Positions 34,994 through 48,696 of a stretch of DNA of 64,000 nucleotides are shown here, one piece after another. The stretch lies in contig JANTQF010000067.1 of NCBI GenBank assembly GCA_032988165.1, positions 1 through 64,000 of the forward strand, read 5' to 3'. How positions within the stretch are numbered: the stretch's first letter is position 1; each line of letters begins with the position of its first letter. The notes under the pieces are model-generated. The model was given only the letters and a program-made list of their open reading frames with translations. It made no database searches and was not told the DNA's origin. The translations under genes and the position numbers were made by a program. Source of the stretch: Emmonsiellopsis sp. PD_33 (Eukaryota; Ascomycota; Eurotiomycetes; Onygenales; Ajellomycetaceae).

Positions 34994-35623
34994 GGTGTCG
35001 GTTTTTTCTTTTCGGTGTGGGGTTGGGGTTGGCCGTTCAAAGAAAGGGGGATAAAAGAGTCCGTGTATATATGATTTCGAGTTCGACACAGGCGTGTAGG
35101 GGGCGTGTGGAACGGGCTTCAGCAAGGCACGGCGGTGATGGGCTGCTGCGCTGAAGAAATTGGTGTGTACTGGTTGGAGGCGAGAGGCGATCCCACGATA
35201 ATTTTAAGCGAGGGGCCGCTAGGCCGGTTCTGGAATAGCGCACCAACCCCTGGGGCCCCTGGCAGGAGTCATCAGAACTTCAGTGAGTCAGAAGGCGAAC
35301 CCCTTGATTTCTAGCGCACAGTTTCAGCTTGCATGGATAGATAGTTTGGATTTATGGATGAGTCTTGAGTCCCTAAAATCGATTATCAGCGGCGAAGTGT
35401 TATTGCTTTCTATTATGAGCCGGGCGTCGCCTCCCAAGGGCCCCCAAGCGCGATATGTTCATGTGTACAGAGTTGATGATGCTCTGCAAATAATACAGAA
35501 ATCTTTATTAAGTGAGAAACTCCTTCGCGGCATGTTGAGAATCTGCAACAGTGGGTCTGTCATGTAGTCGTGTATCCTCATGAAATAACAAATAGACGAG
35601 AGAAACGGCATCAAGCCACGCCA
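34994..35623. other. eIF3c upstream region and HNH gene 3' region
   Basis: About 630 bases between genes in the same direction. Only short unrelated ORFs; no recognised element. Confidence 0.35.
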
Positions 35624-37016
35624 TCAAGCCAACCGCCCATCCGCAAGGTAACTATGACCTAGCTCAGCAGATCCATCACTCCTTACTCCAACTTCTTCCA
35701 TATGGCGAATGATCCGGTCAACATATCCTGCTGCAGCACTAAGTTCAAGGATGGTGGCAATTGCATGGTGGAGAGCAAGTAGCTTTGGAGATGGTGGGTC
35801 AATTGTGTGGTTTGGTGACATGAGCAGAGTCCGTGTTACAGGGAGTTTAAAGGTAGATGAGACAAGCTTCTGGGATGCATGGATCCTGTATGTGTGCCTT
35901 GGTTGGGGGTGGCTTGGATCATTAGACAGGGCCTCAAAGGATATCCGGAAGAGGCCAAAGTATTCATGAGCAGAGGAAGTTAAGGATATAGCATTGAAGG
36001 GCTGATCAATGTTTGGACCTTCAATTAGATGAACCACCCCTGGGTCAAACATGTTGAGTATTGACAGAGCGGTCTTCTTGGATTCACTCTAATGATTGAC
36101 CAACAGCTAGATTAGCCACACAATGTTATTCCTCAGTTGAAAGAGGAAGGAAAATTGGACATACCAGCTGCAGCTCGCCGTCAGTACTTTTCGCCGACAT
36201 AATGGAATGGGGTATAATGTGGGCAACCTCAAGCTCATTGAAGACTTCTGAGTCAGGATCTAGTGGTCGGCCATCATCATCTTCGAGGCGATTTTTCTCA
36301 TCCCGGGAGATTGCTTCGGAAAGGTCAAATGCACGTGTCACCACACATCGGTGATGATCTCTGATCAGACAATCCCGACGAAGGGTAGACAGTCGTGCAG
36401 ATGACCCAATGACATTCTCAAGTGCCGGTCCTGTTGATGAAGCCTTGCTTGGCTGCTGGGTTTTTGCGCCTGCTGCCTTCACTGTACACATATGAAATAC
36501 ATAGTCAGCAGGAAGAAGAATGACACTGAAACCAAGGATTGATTTCATACTTGGTAGAAAAAAGTGTTGAAAAATATGCTCTGCAAAAGAATCAATTGCG
36601 TTTTCTGCTTCCCTCTTTAATGGTGTGGGAGCAGTCTGGGAAGCAAAGCCATGGAATTTTGCCAGGCCTCGTTCGAAACTAGGATGTGGCTTGTGGTTTT
36701 GGGCGTCCTCATTGTCGTGGTCGTGGTCGTTGTAGCCATCGCCGTTGATGAACATAAAAAATTGGCGGAGAAAGGCATCTTTGGAGCGGCAATGCTCATA
36801 TGTTAAGCGCACAAGAGTAGCCCTCATATAGGGAGTTGTGCCCTGTAATGGTTCTGCATGACTGATAAGTTGGTTAAAGGTCAGATCAGCATCTGCCTGC
36901 TCAGTTGCTGTGAGGGGATCAACGTTGAAGTCAAGGATCGTCTCAAGGGATGCTTGGTGCCGATGATGTGCGGTGGATTCCTGAGCTGCGGAAAGTGAGA
37001 ATGGGAAAGAGGACAT
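35624..37016 (-). CDS. Fungal HNH nuclease-domain protein
   Basis: Three exons, 37016-36551, 36481-36165 and 36088-35624, give 415 residues. The N-terminal half is helical and anonymous (MSSFPFSLSAAQESTAHHRH). The HNH module is spread over exons 2 and 3: CLIRDHHRCVVTRAFD, then EVAHIIPHSI giving the first His, FNAISLTSSAHEYFG giving Asn and the last His. This arrangement matches the fungal HNH family, members of which are numerous and often lineage-variable in Eurotiomycetes. Key residues are present, so activity is possible, but no substrate is known for this fungal group. A histidine/aspartate-rich stretch (GYNDHDHDNED) lies near residue 95. No neighbouring gene suggests a partner. Confidence 0.8.
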
Positions 37017-38353
37017 GATATGAAGGCCCAGTAGGATTATATATACAATAAAACGAATGATGGCTTACTGTCATTGAAGCTGAGAAGATAGTAGTTTTGT
37101 CGATGAGCGAAGGCGAGAGCTTGAAGTTGATCGAGTTAGTTACTCGCCAAGAATCTCCAGGGCTCGATGCATCGCGCTAAGCCCAATCCAGAGGTCCAAC
37201 ATAAAGGCCCGTCCTTGAAACCTTGGAAACTGGGGTGGATCCGTTTGGCAAAATCCGCGAGACGAAAGAAAAGGAGAGTGCAACCATGCATCGCCTTGCA
37301 TCTCAAAGACCTCCTGTTCTTCTGTCTCTGCATTGCCCAGGTGCTTTTACGGCCTAACTTAATTTAAAACAAACCAAAAGAGAGACGGGGGAGAATAAAA
37401 AGAGGACCTTTGGCACGGGTGATTACAAACAAAAATCTTTGTCATATCAAGTAGCTAAGTCAGATAGGGGGCGGAAACATGTTCTGATTTAAAGGACATA
37501 GAAAAAAGTAAAGTAAGCCGACCTGGAAATGGAATGTAGAAATGAGGCAACGGGAGGGAAAATGAAATAGGAGCGAGGAAACTCATGACAAGGTATATGC
37601 ATATATATGCCCTTTCAAAAAACATAAGGCTGCAAAAAGGAGACGAAGGAGAACCTTGGAAAGGAGAAAAAATCCCACGCGCCATCGCTATGCCTAAGAG
37701 AGGGAGGGAAAAAAAGGTTTGATAGATTTGGGTCTCACAATATAAGAAAGGAAGATGGCCATGATGCAAAAATAATAACAAGCAAAAACACAAATGAAAT
37801 GAAGGCAAGAAAAAAAAGAGGGTGCACAGTTTGAGTGTGTCCAAAAAAGGTATTCACATATAGAGCCTAAAACGTCATATCCACAATAGGCAGCGCAGGG
37901 TCTTCCCTCTCCTTTGCCCGTTTGAGTTGTGTATATAGAGAGAAAAAAGAAAACCGACGTAAATGGAAAAAATTTTCAAAATCATTCCCCATTCAGTCAT
38001 ACATGCCCCCATCCCATCCATATCATATCATGTCATGTCATGTCCTGTCCGTCAACCCCACAGCGCTGGGATACGCTTTCTTCCAGGCAACCATCATATT
38101 CCGGTGGGGGGAAATAGGGGGAGGGCCGTCATACCGACGAATAAATAGTGCTTCTTCTGTGATCCAATCTGTCCAATTGACGGGGATACCCGAAGAAAAC
38201 GAGGCCAGGCAAAATTATATAAACACCGCAACAAAAGTGCCAATTGCCTCAAACATCCGCACTCGTCGGTTTCAAACTCCCCATTTGCTTACCGCGAAGC
38301 GTAGGCAGAGTTCATGATAGAGAATATCAGCATAAAATATATTCTCTACTTGT
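37017..38353. other. Intergenic region between HNH gene and YAK1 3' end
   Basis: About 1.3 kb, purine/AT-rich on the plus strand, with ATCATATCATGTCATGTC-type short repeats near 38020-38050. It probably includes a long YAK1 3' UTR. No gene recognised. Confidence 0.35.
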
Positions 38354-41300
38354 TTAATGCCACTGATTTTGGTTCATGAAGCCATCTCCAAGAGCACCAT
38401 CTTCGAGATTGCGAATGAAATCTCGGTTCCGTCCTTGCGTATTACCAGCCGCGGCACGGCTCCCTCTCCGGCGTCCGGCTGCATCGCTCAAGCTTTCCCC
38501 GGTGGGTGGGTAATATGCTGGGCTTGGCTGTAACCGGATAGGCTGGCTCGGGTCCAGGTGGCTCGCAACCCGCTGTATTGACTGAGGGATACCACCCTGT
38601 TGTTGATCCATAGTAGAAGCGCGTTGTCTACCTGCCCTAGTTGTGGCCTGAGCATATAAACTTTGAGACGGCCCATACTGTTGGTGTGGGATATGTGCAG
38701 GTCCCTGCATCATCGGAATTTGGTGGCCATATCCGGTTGATTGTGACGGGTATGGTGGTGGCGCACCCTGTTGATGACCAGTATACATATTGTTGTTGTA
38801 CACTGGGGGTGCTTGACCGTGGGGTGCGGGCGAGTAATGGTTATTCATCTGAAGGGCATAAGCTGATTGCGCTGCTGACTGGGCTTGTGCCTGTGCTGCT
38901 TGTGCCTGAGCAGCACGTTGTTTGCTAGTAGCTTCCGCTTGCTGCTGCTGTTGAACGCCTGGAGCAACGGACTTGTTCACGGCAGAGGACTTTAGGTTTA
39001 CTGGAGGCACAAACGGCTGAGTGAACTTTTGCTGTGTGATAAACGGATGGAGCTTTGCTTGCTGAGGTGACCATCTCTCGAGAGGATTTATGGACAAGAG
39101 CCCGCGAACAAAATCGATGAAAGCGACGCGGTTATTTACTTCTATAGAGACGTGAGTAAGCACAATAACTAAATTAGAACGTAATAGCAATAAAAAACTT
39201 ACCTCTATCGATTTCGGCTTGCTTCATATTCTTCCTCGGCATCGAGTAAGTGCGGATGATTTCAGGTAGGGTCGTGGCTTGGAAATATTTTTTACTTGGC
39301 TGCTCTTTCGTGTTATGCTCGCGTGAGTACTGTTCCATGCTCTTCAGGCGAAATGACCGCCTGCCAAATTCATCCTGTGTCTTCTCGAAAAATTCTAACG
39401 ACTGTTTCCCATTCTCGAGCATCCACGTGGGAGGCATCCCTAGCATTTCCGTGATTCGAGATACTTGATTGTACTCCGAAGATCCAGGAAACAGAGGAAG
39501 GCCCAGGAAGAGTTCAACGACGATACACCCTAACGACCACATATCGATTGCAGACGAGTAACTGTGGAAAGTTAGTATTGTCTGCCACAGGTTGGTAGGT
39601 ATCAACAACACTTACGGTAACCCGAGAAGAACTTCTGGTGAACGATAAAATCTCGACTGGATATATGTGTAAACTGTTTGTCGCTCATCACATGCCGATC
39701 CGAAGTCGATAATTTTTATTATCGGGCTCTCTAGGCTAGAGAGGAGAAATGTTAGTGGCAGGGATCGGGAAAGGATAGGTAGGATGGGCGCACTTTTTGA
39801 GCAAGATATTTTCAGGTTTCAGATCACAGTGTATCAATCTGGCTTTGTTCAAGAGCGTAAGTCCGTTCAAAAGTTGTTGAGCAAACACCCGCACAAGCGT
39901 AGTGCTCAGACCCCGGAACTGATTCTGCTTGATGAGTTCGTACAAATTCACGCTGAGTAGCTCAAAGACTAGGCAAAGATGCTGTCGATGGATGAAAGTA
40001 TCCCGTAGGCGGAGTAAATGGTGGTCGTCATTTTTGTCGAGCTTACTATTGATCTAGAACGAATATCAGTAAAATATTGAGATATCAAGATAATAGTACC
40101 AGACATACCAAATCCAAAACCGATACCTCCATCATACTTTGATTGAAGTAGGCTGTCCTGTTCTTGATGACCTTGACGGCTACAACCTCCTGTGTCTTCA
40201 AGTTTTGGCATTTCACGACTTGACCAAATGTCCCCTGGCCTAAAACATCCAAAATGAGATATCGGTTCCTGAACAAATGTTAGCCCAGTCCCGATTCAAA
40301 ATTGCTGGTTTACTCATGACGGCAATATATATAGAAATAGGGAATGGCTCACTTATGATTCGCCTCCTCGCTCCCAAGTATGTCATTGACGTAAAGAATA
40401 TAGTCGCTATCGTCATTATCATAACCGTCATTCTTGACACCTTTGCTGGGCTTGGTCAGGACTCGACGGGGGTTCCTCGAGGATTCGTATTTAAAAGTAG
40501 GGTTGCATATTCGGTATGTCGATGGCAAATGTGTCGTGAGAGCTTGCAATGGCTACGAATGCAATGGCATGTCAGAATCATTTACGCAGACATCTTAAAC
40601 TCCAACATCAGGGACTCAACCGAACAAACATACACTTATGAATCCTCCTTCAGGATTGGCCCGTCTATACGCTGGTTGGGCATTCATCCTAGGTTTCAGA
40701 TCTTGTGTGGAGTTGATCTTCACAAATTTGGGTACGGGGCCCCTTCCAGGGGCTTGTTGCGGGCTGCCGTGATGGGGTCGAGCTCCGTGTAGCTTCATAT
40801 CCTGTCCAAACGCGGCATTGAGCTGAGCAGTCGCAGACTGTGGATAGTACTGCTCAGGGCTCATTTCTGTCGATTGTAGGCCAGGCAACCGAGGACCTTG
40901 CTGCTGACGGGAGGGTGCACCAGCTGAAGGTTCGAGGGCGGGTCAGTATATATAACACCAAGAACAACGAGGGTAAACTAATAACGCTGTAGAAGAAAGG
41001 AATACCGCGGGCATGAACGTACAAGGAGGAGATTGGTAGGACTGAGGGGGTGAAGAATAGGTGTTCGCCCTCGTGGGTGATGGCCGAGAGCCTGATGAGC
41101 TTGCCGGGGGAAAAGCATATCCGGGCTGCGACGTACTTGGGCTGTGGTTGTAGGATAAAGTTGGCGAAACAACGTTCATCGGAGAATATTTACGGGCAGC
41201 GGAGGATTCTTCGCTAGCGAGAAACTGTGAAGAACCACGATGGTGATGGGTCGGTCTGGTGGGGTATTTCAAACGGTTATAGGGGTCTGCGTCCTCCATG

Positions 41301-41596
41301 GTAACGTCCGTGTCGGGGACAAATTCACGAGAGAGCGGTGTGGGGGAGGATGTCATGGATACGGTTTTGGACGCTGAATTAGCCGAAGGCGGTTTCGGAG
41401 CAGCTGATGGAGCTTGATATGATTCGTACGTGTACCCCATAGGCGCTTGGTGTTGTTGAGCCTGTCCTCCGCTTCCAGTCGAAGCAGTGTATTTCTGGGC
41501 TATCTGCGAAGGATGACCTTGACCTCCAAGACCGTTGTTGTACTGGCTGGGGCGGCCGGTAGTGGCATCAGTGTATACCTGCCACTGCGGATCCAT
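38354..41596 (-). CDS. yak1: Dual-specificity DYRK-family kinase Yak1
   Basis: Growth-restraining kinase acting opposite PKA/TOR signalling in fungi. Eight exons in transcription order: 41596-41023, 40923-40634, 40552-40353, 40268-40109, 40053-39794, 39735-39616, 39561-39203 and 39141-38354, giving 916 residues. A long disordered N-terminus (MDPQWQVYTDATTGRPSQYN onward) precedes the kinase domain, about residues 355-690. Motifs are GQGTFGQVV, VAVKVI, HCDLKPENILLK, IIDFGSACDE and the activation loop YTYIQSRFYRSPEVLLG, with the autophosphorylated YxY pair. Then come SSAIDMWSLGCIVVELFLG and the DYRK-typical insert. The C-terminus is Gln/Ala-rich and low-complexity. The 2.4-kb upstream region is shared with RAD26. 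Confidence 0.95.
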
Positions 41597-44039
41597 GGTG
41601 AATAGTCGCGGGACGGTGAGCGACGCAGGCAGATTTACGCTTCAGAAGCGATGCGGAAGCGCACAATCGGCGTGGCTATATTCCTGGGATTGGCCGTGTG
41701 GGTTTTGAGATGCCTGCCGGAGGTCAGCACGCCTCAACGTCGGGTCGCTGGCAGCCAAGAGCGGCACCGGGCGGATGGGGACGATGGAGGATAGAAGCAC
41801 ACTCTTACAAAACACGGACTGGCGGTTGGATGGGGAGGACTGCTGTCTGACGCAACAGCGGGAGAGCTGGTGCTAGGTAGACGAGAGGGCGCAACGGTGC
41901 ATCTCAGCGTGGAGGTTGGGTTGGACGTTGGGCTGAACTGATAGTGGAGTCGCAATTGGCCTTCACCACCCAATACCCGTACAAAGGGCCACTATTCCGG
42001 GCGGGCAGAGCGTAAGAAAAGCACTTCTTGTCGAGGCAAAGGGAGAAGAGATGGAGGAGCCAGCTGGCGAACAGGGAGTCGAGAGCACGAGCGGCAACGC
42101 CAGGGCGGTGATGAGGGGGCTAGCACGGGCAGGACTGCCACTCACCAACTCGCTCAACGAGTTCGAGAGACCCGCTCAGCACAAGGCGCAGACGGGGATA
42201 AGCGATACCCGGCGGACAGGCGGCGGAGAACGGGTGGGGGGGGAGGTTGGGTGTTGTTGGCGGAGGATGTTGGTGGTGGGAGAAGAGAGAGACGGAGGCT
42301 GAGTGAGAGCGAGCGAAGGTTTGGCGGAGGATCGGCCAGCAACAAGATTGGAGACTCCGGCTTCAACAAACCCAAACGAAACCCAGATGTTTAATTAGAT
42401 TCATGGAAATGCCCCCAGAAAAGGAAGCATGGGGAAATCACAGACAATCGCGTTATTCACTTGGTATCATTATATCTCTATATTATTTGCTGCTATTGCT
42501 ACTATTCCTGTTTAATATCTCCATCCCGCGGATGATTGGTCTCAGTTGGCGTCACCATCTCCCCCTCGCCGCATTCGAGCGCCCTCCACGCTGCATGCAG
42601 TGGGCTATTCTCCGGCTGCTGGTCCTTACGAGATGCACATTCCCCATGGAGCAGGAGACGACGGTATCAAACACAAGTCGGGGTTGGGTGGCTATTCTCG
42701 AGAGTCTCTGTTCCATACGGAAGTATGCGCAGCTGGCCTAAGCATCCCACCCCAAAGACGAATGGCGATCTCCTTGTCTCCTGAGTTCTTGAAAACACGC
42801 GACATCGAGGCAGACGATAGGGACGGATCTTAAAACTGAGGCGGGACCTCCCGTAGATTAATCCCAGCCTGGTCGATATCAAAATAGCAGTGCGCTGTCC
42901 CATAAGCATGTCCCAGGCCTGAGGGGAAACATTTTGGGGGCTCCAACATCAAAAAGAGCCCAGGGTAGTAGAGCCGCCGTAGACCGCTCCCAAATGCTCG
43001 CGGCAATGTCCCTAGAATGCGATGTCACCTGTGGGGTTATTCTTACTGGCTGGCGGGCATCCCCTCCAGCCAATTTCCGATGGGCGCGCAAGGGCTGGTT
43101 GGCTCAACAATCGGGAGCACGCTCCCAGTGCCAGTCCTGCCTGGTCGTTCCGCTTGGCGTGGAAGAGCCTGGGGAAGATTTGAATGACATTGTTTGTATA
43201 TGGCGGCTTTGCCCACGACAACAAACAAGATGACAGGCGGTCTCCACCGTATCGTTCCATTCCAGCGCTGGGAGACTCGGTGGAGTCTGGATACAGATCG
43301 GAGGGGCGGAATTCGCCCATACCTTTCATTTCCTGCGCAGCGCCGCCAAGAAAGTCAGACGCCTTGTCCGCGCATCCTGCGAAGAACCAAGAAATACCCA
43401 GCGACAGCCCACAGGAACAATGGCGACTCCGTTCTTGAATCTTGATAGCGAATTGTTCGTCCATTCGAAGCGGAGAAGCAGATGCGATTATCTAAGCCAG
43501 TAGTTCCGGATTAACTATCTGCCGGGAGCCGGATTTGTAAGCGGCTTGGCATCAAATCTCGAGCCAAGAATGCGGCTCTTTCCCTATCTTATCGAGCCAT
43601 GATCGACCAACTTTCTTGCGCAGCCCGGCATCAATCCTGCGACACCACTCCCACCCGCCAGACAGGTCACAAGTGTGCAGTCTTGGTGGATAACTGCTTA
43701 CATTCACTAAGAACAATGGATAGATGATCTAAAAGCACTGGTTCGCCTTTGTCCCCCCCCGCCACTGAAGCACTTTGAGTGCTTGGTTCCAGGCAGCAGA
43801 TATCAACTGAGAAGACAGTGATATCGGATTCTCTCACTTCCACCTTCACACCTGTAACCGTCAGACCGATGAGATATCTCAGACACAGCCGAAATTGCTT
43901 TTTATGCTGTGGATAACTGCTCATCAAGTGCTCGAGCACACGATATTGTCTAAATGCGCCCCTTTTCACACCGGGAAGCGGCTGGATTTATCTACTAAAC
44001 AAAAATATTTTGTCGCTGTCCAGGACACGGTGGAATAAA
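41597..44039. other. Long divergent region, YAK1 / RAD26
   Basis: About 2.4 kb between start codons. The YAK1-proximal part (41600-42350) is GC-rich and probably promoter plus leader. At 43464-43012 (minus) there is a 150-codon ORF starting MDEQFAIKIQERSRHCSCG with no recognised domain. Shorter ORFs near 42403-42833 are also anonymous. No RNA gene was recognised. Confidence 0.4.
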
Positions 44040-47000
44040 ATGGACCACAGCCGGATCAGCAAACCCCAGGATGCTGGACAGTCGGTGGAAGGATCGGTGG
44101 CTGGAGGAGATATCGAAAGCGGGCATGATGCCCAGGAGGTAAAGCCATCCGGAGTGTCAGTATCTCAAGCAAGTGCCGTGCCGGATGCAGAGTCCAGTCG
44201 ACTGCGTGAGCTTCAAGCAGCTGTGCGAGATCAGGATGATCTGGAAAGAGATATTGGCCGCCAGGTGTGTACTAGTCTCGTAAAAAAAAAAATTAATCCT
44301 TTGGCTGGACACTGTCTTACTTGTCGACGATTCTCAGGCGGACAAACTCCTGATTGAACAAGCCGATGAGAGGGATCAGAGAAGGCTGGAACGCACTACG
44401 GCTGAGAAGACGTACGAGCCTGCCTTTCTAACTCCCCTTTTCGAAACTTAAATCGAGGCTGATAGTACTGGGTCTGCAGAAAGCTTGAATCGCAAATACT
44501 ACGATTACATCAACGACTTTCCCAACCAGTTGGCACTACCGCTCGCGTCCGTTTAAATGCAGAGATACAGAACCTGGAGTCGCGTATATCGTCCCTCGAT
44601 GTCGACCTCGAACAGATCCAACAGCGCATTGAGGAGAGACACCAAGGTGCCGAGGATGTGGCACAGGGATCTGGATCAGGGAGGCTGCCAAACGAAACCC
44701 GGAGGGAATACCTGATACGAACTGGTAAAATAACGCCATTCTCGAAAATGGGAGGGGGAGTTGGCGGCCCCACAGCAACATTACGGGATGCGTTGATCGA
44801 TGCGGAAGATGAGCGTGACGAAGAATTGGCCGTGGCGGAATCCGCTGCTCGTGGGGCACCTTCACATCGTAATCTGCTTCTTCCGGGCTTTGACTACGAT
44901 GAAGCCAGTGCGAGCGATTCGATAGACATGTCCGCTTCGCGTCCGCAAAAACGTAGAAAAGTCACCAAACGTGGGGAAAGGCTTGGGTCAGAGATTCCAT
45001 CTGGACCAGCAGCCCCAGCATCTGATGACGAATACGTTGACTCTGAGGTGTTCATTGCGTCTGGAGAAGAAAGCTCGTCGGACGAGTGGGATCTTGTTTC
45101 GGATTCATCCGCTGGACAAGGACGCAGGAAACGGCCTCAGAAAGCCAATAAAAAGGATGCCAGTAAGATTGTTGAAGATTTCAAAGGCGTCGATGATGGT
45201 GACGAGAGAGTCTACCAATCTCGGCTCGAAAACTGGGTTCATCGGAGGTCTGCCGCCCGGAAACGAACCCATCAAGACGGCGCCCACGAAGCCATTGGTG
45301 ACGATAGCAGTGCCGTCCAAGAAGAGGAGTGGTTTTTGCCTCATCCCAAAGTCCCGGATACGGTATTTGACGGTGGCTATCGCGTGCCTGGGGATATCTA
45401 CCCTTACTTGTTTGACTACCAAAAAACAGGAGTCCAATGGCTTTGGGAGCTTTATCAGCAAAAGGTTGGGGGTATAATAGGCGATGAGATGGGTCTCGGT
45501 AAAACGATCCAAATCATTGCCTTCCTTGCGGGACTGCATTATAGTAAGAAGTTGACAAAACCCATCATTGTCGTTTGCCCGCCAACTGTTATGAAACAAT
45601 GGGTAAACGAATTCCACCGATGGTGGGCTCCCTTCCGTGTGTCCATCCTACACACTTCCGGGAGTGGCATGATGAATTTGCGAAGTGAGCGTGACTCTGA
45701 GGCACGCTTAGAATCCCAAATCTGGGATCCTAGTCGACCAAGAGGTTTAACGAAAGAACAAAAGGCCGCGAAACGGATTCTAAAACGAGTTCTGGAAGAC
45801 GGCCATGTGCTAGTTACAACCTACGCTGGCCTACAAACCTACTCGTCCCTGTTAATACCAGTTGACTGGGGCGTTGCCATTCTCGACGAGGGGCACAAGA
45901 TCAGAAACCCAGACACATCCATCACAATCCACTGTAAGGAACTTCGTACCGCACACCGTCTCATCCTCTCTGGAACGCCCATGCAAAATAACCTGACCGA
46001 ACTCTGGTCGCTATTCGACTTCGTCTTCCCCATGAGATTAGGAACACTAGTGGATTTCCGTAACCAATTCGAGTTCCCAATCCGCCAGGGGGGCTATGCG
46101 AACGCGTCAAATCTACAGGTCCAAACGGCAGCTAAATGTGCGGAAACGCTAAAGGATGCCATTAGCCCGTATCTGCTCCAACGGTTCAAGATCGATGTTG
46201 CCGCTGACCTCCCGAAGAAGAGCGAGCAGGTGCTTTTTTGCAAGCTGACGAAAATACAACGGGCAGCCTATGAGGCGTTTCTGGCCTCGAATGAGATGGC
46301 GTCTATCCTGAAGGGACGACGGGAAGCACTATATGGGATTGATATGCTTAGGAAAATTTGCAATCATCCAGATCTTACCGAACACAAGACTCTGTCCCTG
46401 AAATCGAATTATAACTACGGCAGCGGCAGCAAGTCTGGGAAGATGCAAGTCGTCAAGTCTCTGCTAGAGCTGTGGAGGGATACGGGACATAAAACTCTGC
46501 TTTTCGCACAGCATCGGATTATGCTGGATATCCTCGAACGGTTCATAAAGTCGATGACGGGGTTCAAATATCAACGGATGGACGGGAATACGCCTATTAA
46601 GCATCGGCAGAATATGGTCGATGAGTTTAACAATAACCCTGATATACACGTTTTCCTCTTAACGACCAAAGTTGGAGGCCTTGGGGTAAATTTGACCGGC
46701 GCTGATAGGGTCATTATTTACGATCCGGATTGGAACCCTTCCACGGATGTTCAAGCACGGGAGCGAGCGTGGAGATTAGGGCAGAAACGTGAAGTGACTA
46801 TCTATCGACTTATGACTGCTGGAACCATCGAGGAGAAGATCTACCATCGCCAAATATTCAAGCAATTCTTAACAAACAAGATCTTGAGGGATCCCAAACA
46901 ACGACAAACCTTCCAGATGAGCGACCTACACGATTTGTTCACCCTTGGAAATGATGGTCCAACTGAAACAAGCACCTTATTCCAGGATGCGGAAGTCACC

Positions 47001-47873
47001 TACCAAGAACCAAACTCCAACGAACCCGCAAAACCAGAGGCAGACAAAGGCGGCGAAGAACGAGAAAAAATCAGCAAAGTCGCTGGCGTCTCATCCCTTG
47101 AGCGTTTCCAGGGACCTCCAGAAACCCCCACCCCTCCGACTGAAGCAACGGACAACAGTAGCAGCACAGCACCCAACTCCGAAGCCCGACTGATGGAAGG
47201 CATCTTTGCCCGCTCAGGCGTCCATTCAGCTGTCGAGCATGAACAAATAATCAACGGCAAACGCGTCATAAAAGCCGATCCGAAAATCATCGAGGCGGAA
47301 GCCAAAAAGGTGGCCGCCGAGGCAGCCAAGGAACTCCTAAAAGCAGGCGAACTCGCAAAATCCATCCCGGTGGGCACACCGACTTGGACCGGCCAGTTTG
47401 GCGTCGCTGGCAGACCAGAAGAGAACCCCATAAGGCCTCGGGGCACAGCATCGCCGTTTGGCGGCAGCAGCAGCACCACCCGCAGAGCCATCGGCGGCCC
47501 ATCTTCCGCCAGCCTTATCGCAAACCTAGCAAACCGCACCGTAGGCGGCAACAATAGCAACAGCCGCAGCGGGAGCGGGAGCGGGAGCGGGAGCAGTACA
47601 CCTCGCTCTGGAACACCTAACCCCACTGCTACGGGTACCAGTAATAGACCCCGCGGCACGGATTTTATGAAAATGATCCGCGACTACATCCTTGCGCACG
47701 GCGGGGCAGTACATACGCAGATGCTTATTGATCATTTTAATCGGTTTTGTGACTCGCCGCGGGCGACGACGGAGTTTAAGGAGATGTTAAGGACTATTGC
47801 GGTGCTGGAGAGGACGGGAGGGAATCGGGCGAGGGGGAAGTGGGTGCTTAGACCGGAGTATGCCAGGAAGTAG
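44040..47873 (+). CDS. rad26: Transcription-coupled repair ATPase Rad26 (CSB/ERCC6)
   Basis: SNF2-family DNA translocase that recognises stalled RNA polymerase II. Exons 44040-44264, 44338-44411 and 44480-47873 give 1230 residues. Exon 1 starts MDHSRISKPQDAGQSVEG. Exons 2 and 3 join as TAEKT-KLESQILRLHQRL, a coiled segment, which places the first in-frame methionine well upstream of the large ORF. SNF2 motifs are GDEMGLGKTIQ near residue 435, ILDEGHKIRN near 567, LILSGTPMQNNLTELWSLFD, TTKVGGLGVNLTGADRVII and RAWRLGQKREVTIYRL. After a Gly/Ser repeat linker the C-terminus DFMKMIRDYILAHGGAVHTQ to KWVLRPEYARK matches the CSB winged-helix/ubiquitin-binding end. It is convergent with nothing and followed by two secreted-protein genes on the same strand. 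Confidence 0.95.
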
Positions 47874-48696
47874 GGGGTGAGGAATGGGGGGGTTTGAGAG
47901 GGGGGGCGTTGGTATGATGGATGGCTTTTGTTTTCTTGGGTTGATATTTCCGTTGGGGTTTGTTCGCGGCTGGTGTGTTTTACTTGCCTTGGACATCTGT
48001 TTGTATCCTGCACCCCCTTTTCACCTTCCCCTTACTTGACTTTGGATACCCTCCTCGCCTTCCCCCTTATTAAACGGCACCAACATCCACGGATATATTC
48101 TCCGATTTTCTCTGTGTATGGATGAACGTTTACATTATAAACGACCTGACTTATCTATGTATTTTATGGCTCTACAGCATCATCTTGGCCTATTCAGAGC
48201 GGGTGGTGATCAGCTTTGTAGTTACCTAGGTATCTAGATCTACCAACACCGTTAATTCCCATTTCTCTACAATCCAAAGCATCTTTGCGCAACCTGGACG
48301 CCCAGACCATCCATACAGATACACCTGCCATGTCCGCTATACGGTCCTGCTCCGGGCGCGATATAAAATCCAGCAAGCGCAATCTCATATCCGGCAGTCA
48401 GACCCCGAGGGAGGGCTGATTCCCACCGTACTTGCGGTGCTCTCCTTCCTTCCCATGTTAGTCAGGGCGGTTTGTTTATTTTCCCTTCGTCTTCCTGTTC
48501 TTCTCTCTCTTCTCTTCTCTTCTCTCCCATCCCATCTCCGTCCAGATCACATCCATCTCCAAATCTCCCCAGCTTTCCTTTTCATTTATACCTCAACAGT
48601 CCTTAACCTCGTCCATCCCTAGTTACCTAAAGCCAGCGTTCCATTCTATATATATTTTCCATCTAGACAGCACACAAACCAGCCCTTGAAAGCACA
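47874..48696. other. RAD26 3' region and promoter of secreted-protein gene
   Basis: About 820 bases. A strong CT-rich tract at about 48480-48540 (TCTCTTCTCTTC-type) lies 150-220 bases before the next start codon and probably marks the core promoter or leader of that gene. Confidence 0.45.

Noticed and set aside
44010..44039. RAD26 start 10 codons upstream
   Set aside because: The codon there is TTG, not ATG; the first ATG is at 44040.
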